Shown here one piece after another: positions 1-8,326 of a stretch of DNA of 64,000 nt. Position numbers and translations under genes: made by a program. Source of the stretch: Macrocybe gigantea (lineage: Eukaryota > Basidiomycota > Agaricomycetes > Agaricales > Callistosporiaceae); contig SJRY01000075.1 in NCBI GenBank assembly GCA_011319805.1, forward strand, positions 62,001 to 126,000, written 5' to 3'. Numbering within the stretch: the first letter of the stretch is position 1; the number at the start of each line of letters is the position of its first letter. The notes under the pieces were generated by a model. That model made no database searches and was not told where the DNA came from. It was given only the letters and a program-made list of their open reading frames with translations.

Positions 1-32
1 ACTCTTTGATTATCTAACAGACAGGAATGAAA

Positions 33-649
33 TTATTGGCACAGGCCTTTCAAAAATGCAATTTGTTGCTTGGCTGCCATGCCACCGATCGAACTATTGA
101 GTCTTGCGTTCACGGACACCTTCATAGCTGGTACGGATGAGCCGATAACAGATGCTTTAGCTGCATTTGCTTTGCGGTGTTGCGCAGTGTACGTCTTCAA
201 CACCTTACCACTTTTCGAGATCTGCAGGGGTGGGTGTAAAAACTGTGGGTTGTAATAGAAGGGATACTTACAGTTCCGGTGGATGAGCTAACGTTTAAAT
301 CGCGCTGACCTTGCAACTTCTTGGCCAGAGCGGGGTGGGCAATCACACCTGCCTTCTGCCATGTATCGTAGTCAGCAATGAACTTGAGGGTTGTAATAAG
401 AAGGGTACTCACAGTTCTGGCAGGTGGGCCAGCGTTTGGAGCGCGCTGGCCTTGCGGCTTCTCAGCCAAAGCAGGGCGGGTAATCGCACCTGCCTTCTGC
501 AACATATCGTAGTCAGCGATGATGTCGTTTTGTAACAAAGACCTGCTTACCGTGGACTTCACAGCAGCGAGCGCCCGTGTACGAGGCACACGGTTCTCCT
601 TTGATGATGAGGTCGTAACTTTCAGGGCGTTTCGTCCTTTGGTGACCAT
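33..649 (-). CDS. Small basic protein of unknown function with two tandem homologous exons
   Basis: I do not recognise this protein. A consistent spliced model has four exons: 649-551, 496-413, 355-272 and 221-33, with stop TAA at 33-35. All three introns (54, 57 and 50 nt) have GT-AG ends. The coding length is 456 nt, about 151 residues, rich in Lys, Arg, Ala and Ser. Exons 2 and 3 are both 84 nt, both phase 0, and clearly homologous: each starts AAGGCAGGTG and encodes KAG-I--PALA-K-QGQR. The introns before them also match around GCTGACTACGATA, so the copied unit was exon plus intron. The predicted protein has no signal peptide or membrane segment. The gene lies head to head with the gene starting at 1095. 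Confidence 0.55.
272..496 (-). repeat. Tandem exon duplication (two 84-nt exons plus flanking intron)
   Basis: Two direct copies of an exon-intron unit, offset 141 nt, lie at 413-496 and 272-355 with related intron sequence upstream of each. Because each exon is 28 codons and phase 0, the duplication adds a protein repeat without changing frame. Confidence 0.7.
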
Positions 650-1094
650 GGTGGTGTATTAACAGGCAATGGGCAAGAAGCTGGAGTGCGCTCGAGCTTC
701 CTGGGCTTTTATCTTGGGCAACGATTACGAAATGACAAGGAGCCTGAGCTAAGAGTGTGCAGAAATGGGATAGGTGCAGATTGGTCGGAACAATTGGCCA
801 AGCGAGCATGATAAGTTCCGAAGCATTGAGTAAGCACATTCGGAATGCAAGGAGATGGGAGACCTTTTCATATCTTTGCCCTGCAAAGATAATGAGGTGA
901 ATAGATAGACGCGGAGGGAGTAGCGGTGCGTCTAACCCCATACATGTGTAGAGTCCAAGGCCGAGCTGATGCTGGATCCATAGTGGGCTTTGCGGATGCG
1001 GAGAATACCTAGCAGTTAGTCAATCACGGAATCATACGGAAGAGGTGATCCAAGTTGATAAGTTCCGAAAAATCCAACTAGCTGATCGGTGAGC
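650..1094. other. Divergent intergenic region
   Basis: About 445 bp between the start codons of two head-to-head genes, so it must hold both promoters. I see no clear TATA box, repeat or RNA gene. An open frame running across it on the minus strand shows no protein-like composition. Confidence 0.4.
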
Positions 1095-1896
1095 ATGGAG
1101 ATGGCGGTCTGCGGTTCTTCTAAAAAGCGGCACTGTAGAAAATGTTGTCAGGGAAGGCAAAACCACAGAATTTCTGGGATCAAAACCACTACGGAGCATC
1201 GTGTAATGGCAAGCAAGTCCCGTCCGAACACAGCTAGCCTGGAAAGGAAATCAATTAGCCCGTTAGATATAAAGCATTTCGCTCCGTGGTATTGCACCCA
1301 GCACCCCAGCATGAACAGCTATAATCGGGACTCTTCTCCTTTTGACGCATATACCATCCCTGATAGCCAGCGGAGGCCATTGGGCAGCATCCTGGCTGTA
1401 GAAATCGAGTCCGATACTGAGCCAGAAAGCGTCGTTGATGCTGCAGGTATGGGTGTCATTGGCTTCCTTTATTCTTTTGATAAGGGTGTTGATCTTCTTC
1501 ATAGCAGCCACTGCGGGTAAAGGACGGGTGGCCAACTGCTCGTGCGCTCCACACGGAAGGGCAGGAACTCAAGCACATACCGTGAGGCAAACCCATTCCA
1601 CAAGCGTTCGATTCCAACTGGCACCTGTCAATAGAAACGGTGAGTGTATGCATATTTCGTTATAACACGAAGATTTTGAACATCCGTCAAGGTAAAAGGA
1701 AGCTGGAGGATCTGGAAGATGAGGAGCTGCCAAAGAAAACTGCAAAGCTGGATGTCGTCGCACCAGTAAGAAAAATTTTTTTGGTCAAGGGACTGATACT
1801 TACTAATTTATCAAATATATCCAGGCCATTGGAATCCTTCAAATCTTCACCGAATCGCCGGTCCACATCGCAATTCATCAGAACAAGGAGGCATAA
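1095..1896 (+). CDS. Spliced unknown protein with acidic and NLS-like stretch
   Basis: Not recognised. Four exons fit without frame conflict: 1095-1446, 1505-1639, 1692-1765 and 1825-1896 (TAA). The introns start GTATGG, GTGAGT and GTAAGA, and the last has a TACTAAT branch site and ends CCAG. The model gives about 210 residues. ATG 1095 is the first in-frame ATG after a GTG at 1089, but the true start is uncertain. Exon 3 encodes KRKLEDLEDEELPKKTAK, a charged stretch with two basic clusters that could be a nuclear localisation signal. No domain is apparent. The clean phase agreement of three introns is the main reason to believe it. Confidence 0.45.
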
Positions 1897-1953
1897 ATTG
1901 GGCAATTAGATTACTACAATAATGGCCTGTAATACATCGTAACATAAAATGAT

Positions 1954-2403
1954 TCAGGGATAAAGGCGGTGCGGGATCATGGCAGCTCTGCCAAAATAGT
2001 CGAAGAAAGTTTGTGTAAAATACTCCACGCATCTACGCTCCAATTCATTGGCAATGTCTTCAGTAAATGCATTGGAATCAGGAGGTGAAACGAGGAGGTC
2101 AGGTTTTGGGCCTTTCCACGTATGCATGACCTGGGCGAGAGCTAAGATGAAGGGTAGACGGACTTGCCAATCTTTCGCCGCTAGCCCGCTATTGACCAAA
2201 GGAATGTCGACGGAGGTGAGAACTTGACCGGATGGAAAACAAGCGGCAAGGAGATCTTGTCGGGCGAGAATGTGGTCCACATCAGACGTGTCGCCACCAG
2301 CACAGGCACGGCGATCTAAAGCGAGAAAATCATATCGAAAATTCAACTCGTAAAGTTCCCAAAGAATCTCGTGGGCAATGTTTAACGGAGGAAGCGAGCT
2401 AGG
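1954..2403 (-). pseudogene. C-terminal part of LTR-interrupted unknown gene
   Basis: This is the 3' portion of a gene cut by two retroelement insertions. It reads in one frame from the solo-LTR junction to a stop at 1954-1956 (about 149 codons, including DYFGRAAMIPHRLYP near the end). Across the solo LTR, after removing one copy of the CTAGG duplication, its frame continues directly from the segment at 2729-3914. The protein looks like an uncharacterised fungal family; I can name no domain. The sequence is well composed and lacks stops here, so decay is recent. Confidence 0.6.
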
Positions 2404-2723
2404 TGTTACAGACGCTGCCCAAAGGACTATTCATTTTCTTATCTTATCCTTCCCACATCCCTTATCTCCCCCATCATGCTGCGCAGCGCGCAGCCATCGA
2501 GTCATCCCACTTCCCTAGTCATCCTGAGTCATCTCTTTCCAGTCTTACTCATCCGCAGTCCACAGCATTGCGCAGCCCATGGTCCGTGCTCGAGTACTGT
2601 AATGTATATAAGGACTCCCAGATGTACCAGTAGCGCTAGGCTTAATATTCCTTTTGCCATCATCTCAAGACCACTCTCGCACTTAGTCTGCCCGAGTCCT
2701 TCTGAGATTCGTCTAGCCTAACA
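2404..2723 (+). repeat. Solo LTR (TG...CA) with 5-bp target duplication CTAGG
   Basis: A 320-bp sequence that starts TGTTACAG and ends CCTAACA, flanked on both sides by CTAGG (2399-2403 and 2724-2728). It is the reverse complement of the LTRs at 3920-4238 and 10116-10435, so it lies opposite to the full element. It differs from them at several sites, mostly transitions, and so is older. No internal region remains, as expected after LTR-LTR recombination. Confidence 0.93.
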
Positions 2724-3919
2724 CTAGGCAGAAATTCTTGCCCCGACCACTTCAGAGGCTCGCCAACAATAGCGCGTGGCTGTATCACTCCAGGAAAGTC
2801 GCAATTTGGTTCCATGTAAGCAACGATCTGCTTGCGTCATTTTGCTGCTGCGCTATCATCGTTATGGGTGGCAATATAACCCATTGACAAATAATCATGC
2901 CAATATTGGCCGGACATGGTGCTCGACGCATTATTCAGGACGCGCCATAGCCAAGCAGGACGTAGCCGTAGCCAAGCCTCGAAGAACTTTGCTTTCCTGT
3001 CGTCACTGGCAGGGGTGACAAAGAGGCCGGGATCCGGGAAGGTATAGTGGCCATGAGTATGAAACTGGGCTGCGTCCTGAATGATCCGCGATGGTGTCCT
3101 ATCTACTGCTTTCAAGGCGGCCGCCCAGGCAGGGATTGTGAAGGGGGCCATAGGGCTTTCTAGAGGTGCGTATTTGTCACGGCCGCTTGTTGATGTTGAC
3201 ACCGATGCCGACGCTTTTTGACGCTTTGATGCTGTTAAAAACTGGTGAGCTAGTTTCCACAACAGCAAATTATCCATTACTCATGAATGTTCGCACTTGT
3301 TGCTCCCTTCTTCTGCATTGCAGGTGGCATTGGTTGAGGCTTCATCAGCTCCTCCATCGTTCTACCTATTGACTCCGTCGGAGCCTTGCAACCTAGCATG
3401 AATGGATCCATGGGAACAGAGTTGGCGTAAGCATCGAAAGGATCTCTAAAGACAAGCCACGTCCGCGAGTAGCGATGGATAGCTATATGCTTTGCTGGGG
3501 AGTTCGCAGGACCGGAAAAGATAGTCGGGAAGGGAGGGTCATTTTTAGCCGTGCATACGTGGTCCGCGGCAAAGATAGGTTGGGCGATGGACAGGACATT
3601 GATGTCCACTGCCATGGCTAGGAAATCCTCCTCAGTGCGTAAAAGCCAAACTGGAATTCCAGCTGCGGCGTAATCGTAAGCCACATGTGAAGCATTGGTA
3701 AAAATGCCAACGCAGTGTTCGGTTTGTGCGGCAACAGTCTTTTGGCCCACCATGCGAGGCAGGTAAATCTCCAGGTAATCCAATACTGTGCGGATTTCGA
3801 GGTAGTATCGTTGGAATTCGGTGACCCCAAACCTCATCTCAACAAATGACGATGGCAGAGAGCCGAGGCGGACACAGGCGTGATGCATGGCTTTCTCCAG
3901 CGAAAGAAGGCTTGCATTC
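2724..3919 (-). pseudogene. Middle part of LTR-interrupted unknown gene
   Basis: Minus-strand coding sequence of the same host gene, between the solo LTR and the full retrotransposon. The frame 3914-3277 encodes a protein with TEHCVGIFTNASHVAYDY. A likely intron of about 65 nt (donor GTGCGA, acceptor TTTTTAACAG) near 3245-3309 links it to the frame 3277-2837. An in-frame TGA lies near 2838-2840 before the sequence continues to the solo LTR. At the left end of the full element the frame joins the N-terminal segment at 10441-10799 exactly when one CATTC is removed. Function unknown. Confidence 0.6.
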
Positions 3920-4238
3920 TGTTAGGCTAGACGAATCTCAGAAGGACTCGGGCAGACTAAGTGCGAGAGTGGTCTTGAGATGATGGCAAAAGGAATATTA
4001 AGCCTAGCGTTACTGGTACATCTGGGAGTCCTTATATACACTACAGTACTCGAGCACGGACCATGGGCTGCGCAATGCTGTGGACTGCGGATGAGTAAGA
4101 CTGGAAGGAGATGACTCAGGATGACTAGGGAAGTGAGATGACTCGATGGCTGCGCGCTGCGCAGCATGATGGGGAGATAAGGGATGTGGGAAAGATAAGA
4201 TAAGAAAATGAATAGTCCTTTGGGCGGCGTCTGTAACA
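3920..4238 (-). repeat. 3' LTR
   Basis: 319-bp LTR with TG...CA ends. It is identical to the 5' LTR except for one substitution (gtgCgag versus gtgCaag context near its left end) and one fewer G in the GATGGGGAG run. Preceded, on the plus strand, by CATTC. Confidence 0.97.
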
Positions 4239-4673
4239 TCACCCTCTCTTTAGATTCGCGTCCTCGCGAAAAACCTTAGTCCAGCTGTCCCCACCCAGTA
4301 TTGGTTCCCAGGCGGTCGCGGCACGCGGGGCCCATGTATGAATGAGCTCTTCATTATAGGCGCGAATGTGGTGGAGTGTGGTGGCGAGGAGTTTAAGCCG
4401 CCGGTTTTCTGTGCGAAGCATTTCCATTGCTTCGCGAAGCGCGATACGTTCAGCTGCAGTGGGGCCGGTCCCATCAGGGGTTCTCCCGGTCCAGAGGTGC
4501 GTGCGGACGGTCATAACATAGCGCATATATGCGCCGAGTGTGATGGCGAGGGGGTCCATGTAGTCGCTAGCATTGAGAATCCTTGCCAGATTCTCGAGGT
4601 CGCTTGGGCGGTTGGGGGTAGGTGCGCGGCTGCCCTCGCTGCTGTCGATGCTGATGGGGGCGTTGGTGGTCAT
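4239..4673 (-). CDS. Extra retrotransposon ORF after pol (coiled-coil, unknown function)
   Basis: A 144-codon ORF between pol and the 3' LTR. Its ATG (4673-4671) overlaps the pol stop as ATGA, and its own TGA (4241-4239) abuts the LTR. The N-terminus is Ser/Pro-rich (SIDSSEGSRAPTPNRPSD). The middle, around residues 70-110, is a likely amphipathic helix or coiled coil (AERIALREAMEMLRTENRR). There is no signal peptide or membrane segment, so this is not an envelope-like protein despite the position. The ATGA overlap suggests translation by termination-reinitiation. Function unknown. The ORF is intact, contains the polypurine tract in its last codons, and has normal codon use. Confidence 0.7.
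   Translation of the reverse strand: MTTNAPISIDSSEGSRAPTPNRPSDLENLARILNASDYMDPLAITLGAYMRYVMTVRTHLWTGRTPDGTGPTAAERIALREAMEMLRTENRRLKLLATTLHHIRAYNEELIHTWAPRAATAWEPILGGDSWTKVFREDANLKRG
4242..4251 (-). other. Polypurine tract
   Basis: On the element strand, AAAGAGAGGG lies a few bases before the 3' LTR (LTR boundary at 4238/4239), the expected place for the plus-strand DNA primer. It overlaps the last codons of the extra ORF. Confidence 0.7.
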
Positions 4674-7600
4674 GAAGTGCGATTTTTGGTCTTCTTCCCT
4701 CTTGTCGTGATCCTTTTATCCTGGTTCGCAGTCTTCTTTAGGAAGTGGTCTAGAGCTTGCTGCGCATTCCCCAGCTCCTTCTCTTTGATCCATGTGTTCT
4801 CTTCGTGTCCGTATCCTTTCCATTTGACCAGGAATAGTGTCCCCTTCCCTTGTTTCTTCCTTTTTAGGATCTCTTCTATCTCGTACTCTTCTTCATCATT
4901 TATGATTTCAGGGGGTGGTGGTGATGGTCGCTCTTGTATCTTGAAACGGGGTCCTTTGTAAGGCGTGAGCAGTGTTTCATTGAACACGGGGTGTATCAGC
5001 TGCCATGATGCTGGGAGTTCCAGGCGATATGCCGAGGCTCCTTTCTTTTCAACCACCTTGAACGGTCCGTATCGGAGTGCCGATAACTTCTTTGATGGTC
5101 GATTGACTGTGATATTGGTGGCTTCTAGCCATACTCTATCTCCTTTCTTGTATTCCCGGGCAGGTTTTCGTCTCGCGTCGTAATTGTCTTTGGCTCGTGT
5201 TTGTGCATATTGCAACGCGGCATTTGCTTCCTTTCGTATTTGGCTCATTCTTTTGACGAAGTCTTTTGCTGCGGGGTTATTCCCTTCTGTCGTCTGCGGC
5301 TCTCCCTTCCAGGGGTGCATTCCATAGTTGAGGTAGAATGGTGTCTCCTTCGTTCCCTGGTGTGCTTTGTCATTGTATTGGTACTCTGCAATTGCTATCC
5401 ATTCTGCCCAATCGTCCTGTAGGTTGTTTGTGAAGCTTCTGAGGAAGGCTTCCGTTTCTTGGTGGGATCGCTCCGCCTGTCCATCTGTCTGTGGGTGATA
5501 GGCCGTTGATAGGTTTTGCTTTGTTCCGAGTAATTTTAGAAGTGCTGTCATGAATCGTGCTGCGAACTGGGGTCCTCGATCACTGATGATCTTTCGTGGA
5601 ATTCCATGAAGCCGCCACACGTTGTCTCGGTATAGTCGTGCGAGACCCTCTGCTGTGAGTTCGGTCTTTGTGGGAACTAGGTGGATCATCTTGGTCAGGC
5701 GGTCTGTGACTGCGGCGATGGCGTTAAAGCCGTTCGAGCTGGGTAGCGGTCCTATGAGATCTACTCCGATATCTTCCCATGGTTGTTGTGGGACTTCGTG
5801 CGGGTGCAGGGGTGCGTGTTTCTTTTGTCGGATGATTTTGTTTCGCTGACATGTTTCGCATCCATTGACATACTTCTTGATGTCTGTCAGCATTGATGGC
5901 CACCAATAGGTGCGGCTTATGAGCTCGTGCATGCGGTATTGCCCTGGGTGTCCTCCGATGGGTGTGTCGTGGTGTTCAAACATGATGTTTTCCTTCAGTT
6001 TGTTGTCTGGAGGAACATAGATTTTCCCTCCTACATATACGATGTGGTCGTCTTCTGTGAACCAGTGTGGTTTTTCCTTCAGTCCTGTTGTTACGATCGT
6101 TTCCCTTCGTGCGCATTGTCGAATTTGTTCTATCCTTGAGGATTCGATCATCGTGATTCCTCTTGTTTGTATTGTTTCGTTATTTTCTGCTTCTTCTTTC
6201 TGTGGGTGTTCGTCCTCGAACATCATAAATTCGAAGTCTCGTTCATTATTCTCTTCCAGATGTCGAATGAATGCTGCTTCTTTGATCATTTGTATGTCGT
6301 CCTTCTCTGCTAGGTTTTCTTCATATCCTGCCATTCGTGACAGGACATCCGCTTTTCCATTCGCCTTTCCTGGTACGTGTCGTAGTTCGTAGTCGTATTC
6401 CTGTAATTTCAGGTACCAGCCAATCTGTCTCGAATTGAGTCGCTGCGGCTTCCGGAAGTATGATAGGTTCTTGTGATCCGTCAATATTTCGAACTTCTCT
6501 CGAGCTTCGAGGAGGTATTGTCTCCATGTCTTTAGTGCGACCATTATCGCAAGAAGTTCCTTGTCGTAGATTTCGTAGTTTTGCTCTGCTGGGGTCATGC
6601 ATCTCGAAATGAATGCAATCGGATGCCATAGTCCTTTCTGCTGTTGTGATAGTACCGCTCCAATGGCATATCCTGAGGCGTCCGTTTCGACTCGGAATTT
6701 TCCTTCTGTCTGTGGTAGTGCTAGAATGGGTGCTGAGGTTATATGTTGGATCAGTTCTTTGAAAGCGCCTTGTTGCTTGTCTGTCCACTGGAATGTTTTG
6801 TTTCCAGTCAACTCCGTCAGGGGTTTAGCGACCTTTGCATATCCCTTGATGAATCGTCGGTAAAAGTTCGTGAATCCCAAGAACTTTTGTAGTTCTTTCT
6901 TCGTCTTTGGGGTTGGCCAGGATTGTACGGCTGTGATCTTTTCTGGTTCCATTTCTACCTTCCCTTCTCCTACGATGTATCCTAGTACTGGGACTTTCGA
7001 TGATTCCCAGACGCATTTCGGTCCTTTGATGAATAGGTCGTTCTTGTTCAGTATTTCCATGACTTCTATGGTGTTCTTTTGGAGTTCCTCTCGTGTTCGT
7101 CCGATGATTATAATGTCATCCATATAGATTATGCACACTCTTCTTCGTATTTGGTCTTGGAAGAGGCTCGCCATCATTCGGCTAAAAGTGCCTGGTGCGT
7201 TGCACTGCCCAAAATACATGACTGTCGGTTCGAAGAGTCCTCTTGCTGTTAGGAAGGCTGCCTTCCATTCGTCCCCTTTCCGGATGCGCACGTTATTGTA
7301 CCCCCAGATAATATCGATCTTGCTAAAGTACTTTGCTCCTTGTAGTACGTCGAGGAGCTCGCTGATGCGTGGTAGTGGAAACTTGTCCTTGACCGTATAT
7401 TTGTTTATTTCCCGGTAGTCTTGGATGAGTCGCTTGCTTCCATCCTTCTTATTGCGAAAGAAGCAGGGTGCTGCGTAAGGTGATTTCGATGGGCGTATTT
7501 TTCCTGTTCGTAATCCTTCTTCGACGAAGGCATCTAGTTCCTCTAGCTCTTTCTGTGTCATCGGGTAGACCTTGCTCGGTATCGTTTTGGGTGCATCCTT

Positions 7601-7783
7601 CGTTAAGTTTATTTCATGGTCCCATTCTTTGTGGTCTGGTAAGCGATCAAAGTTCTTCTCCTTGAAGAGGTGTTTGAATCTGATCAGATATGGGGGTATC
7701 TGGGTTCCTGTCTTGTCGCTGGCTGTGGTTTTCGCTGATTCAGCCACTTCTGTATCTTGATCGTCTGGTGGTTTATTTTGCAC
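4670..7783 (-). CDS. pol: Pol: reverse transcriptase, RNase H, integrase, chromodomain
   Basis: A 1,037-codon open frame starting from a GTG just after an in-frame TAA, so it is probably entered from protease by frameshift rather than started here. Seen: RT with KIDIIWGYNNVRI near residue 155 and the YMDD box at 220-223; RNase H with ETDASGYAIG; integrase zinc finger (HHDTPIGGHPGQ ... CETCQ) near residues 600-650; integrase D-D-E residues in DLIGPLP, ISDRGPQF and QAERSHQETE; and a C-terminal chromodomain (YEIEEILKRKK ... LFLVKWKGYG ... NTWI). The chromodomain is expected to guide insertion to methylated histone H3, as in other chromoviruses. No stop or frame break interrupts it. The stop overlaps the ATG of the next ORF. 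Confidence 0.95.
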   Translation of the reverse strand: MQNKPPDDQDTEVAESAKTTASDKTGTQIPPYLIRFKHLFKEKNFDRLPDHKEWDHEINLTKDAPKTIPSKVYPMTQKELEELDAFVEEGLRTGKIRPSKSPYAAPCFFRNKKDGSKRLIQDYREINKYTVKDKFPLPRISELLDVLQGAKYFSKIDIIWGYNNVRIRKGDEWKAAFLTARGLFEPTVMYFGQCNAPGTFSRMMASLFQDQIRRRVCIIYMDDIIIIGRTREELQKNTIEVMEILNKNDLFIKGPKCVWESSKVPVLGYIVGEGKVEMEPEKITAVQSWPTPKTKKELQKFLGFTNFYRRFIKGYAKVAKPLTELTGNKTFQWTDKQQGAFKELIQHITSAPILALPQTEGKFRVETDASGYAIGAVLSQQQKGLWHPIAFISRCMTPAEQNYEIYDKELLAIMVALKTWRQYLLEAREKFEILTDHKNLSYFRKPQRLNSRQIGWYLKLQEYDYELRHVPGKANGKADVLSRMAGYEENLAEKDDIQMIKEAAFIRHLEENNERDFEFMMFEDEHPQKEEAENNETIQTRGITMIESSRIEQIRQCARRETIVTTGLKEKPHWFTEDDHIVYVGGKIYVPPDNKLKENIMFEHHDTPIGGHPGQYRMHELISRTYWWPSMLTDIKKYVNGCETCQRNKIIRQKKHAPLHPHEVPQQPWEDIGVDLIGPLPSSNGFNAIAAVTDRLTKMIHLVPTKTELTAEGLARLYRDNVWRLHGIPRKIISDRGPQFAARFMTALLKLLGTKQNLSTAYHPQTDGQAERSHQETEAFLRSFTNNLQDDWAEWIAIAEYQYNDKAHQGTKETPFYLNYGMHPWKGEPQTTEGNNPAAKDFVKRMSQIRKEANAALQYAQTRAKDNYDARRKPAREYKKGDRVWLEATNITVNRPSKKLSALRYGPFKVVEKKGASAYRLELPASWQLIHPVFNETLLTPYKGPRFKIQERPSPPPPEIINDEEEYEIEEILKRKKQGKGTLFLVKWKGYGHEENTWIKEKELGNAQQALDHFLKKTANQDKRITTRGKKTKNRTS

Positions 7784-8326
7784 GTTTTAGGGCATCTGTC
7801 GAAGACAACTTCTCCTGTCCTCCATTTGATTGTTGGGTTGTGGTAGACAAGCCAGTCATGTCCTAGTAGCATGTCGGTTTTTCCGATGTCGAGTACGATG
7901 GCTTCCATGCGCTCCTTGTGTCCTTTAATGTCGATGTGGACCTCCGCTACTCGGTCTGCTGTTTTCTGGCGGTTGGGTGATCCGTCTGCATTTATGATGG
8001 GAATCTTCTTGATTCGTCGTGTCTTCAGTCCTGTTTTTGCTACTATCGCGGTGTTGATGCAGGTCCTATCCGCTCCGCTATCGACTTCTGGTGTTATCGT
8101 TGTGGTTCCTTTTCGTGTTCGTATCCTCGCTGGTACTGCGAGTTCTTTCCTCTTTGGTGGTTTGTCCCCTTGGATGGTTTTCCTTGGTGCTTCAGATCGC
8201 TTGGCAGGAATGGTGTATTTCAGAGTATGGGATGATCTACATCCGGTATCGAAGCGAGTCTGTTTCAGTTGTATGGGTCGCGATTTAGCACCTCCTAGTC
8301 GGACCCTTCGGCAAAACCCTCTTTGT
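7684..8326 (-). CDS. Retrotransposon aspartic protease
   Basis: Frame between gag and RT, about 210 codons. The active-site motif is DSGADRTCI, and a downstream MLLGHDWL matches the hydrophobic-Gly motif of retropepsins. The frame opens about 30 nt before the gag stop, giving an overlap that contains a GGGTTTT slippery site, and ends about 100 nt after the pol frame opens. It should cleave Gag-Pol during particle maturation. I see no canonical slippery heptamer in the protease-RT overlap, so the second frame change is either non-canonical or an indel. Confidence 0.8.

Noticed and set aside
513..941. 142-codon minus-strand ORF
   Set aside because: It overlaps the spliced gene at 33-649 in another frame and covers its promoter; no protein-like features.
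4239..4673. Envelope gene in the ORF after pol
   Set aside because: No signal peptide, membrane helix, glycosylation-rich ectodomain or furin-like site; a soluble coiled-coil protein fits better.
4338..7760. Many plus-strand ORFs across the retrotransposon pol region
   Set aside because: They run antisense to a 1,037-codon pol frame with clear motifs and show no protein families of their own.
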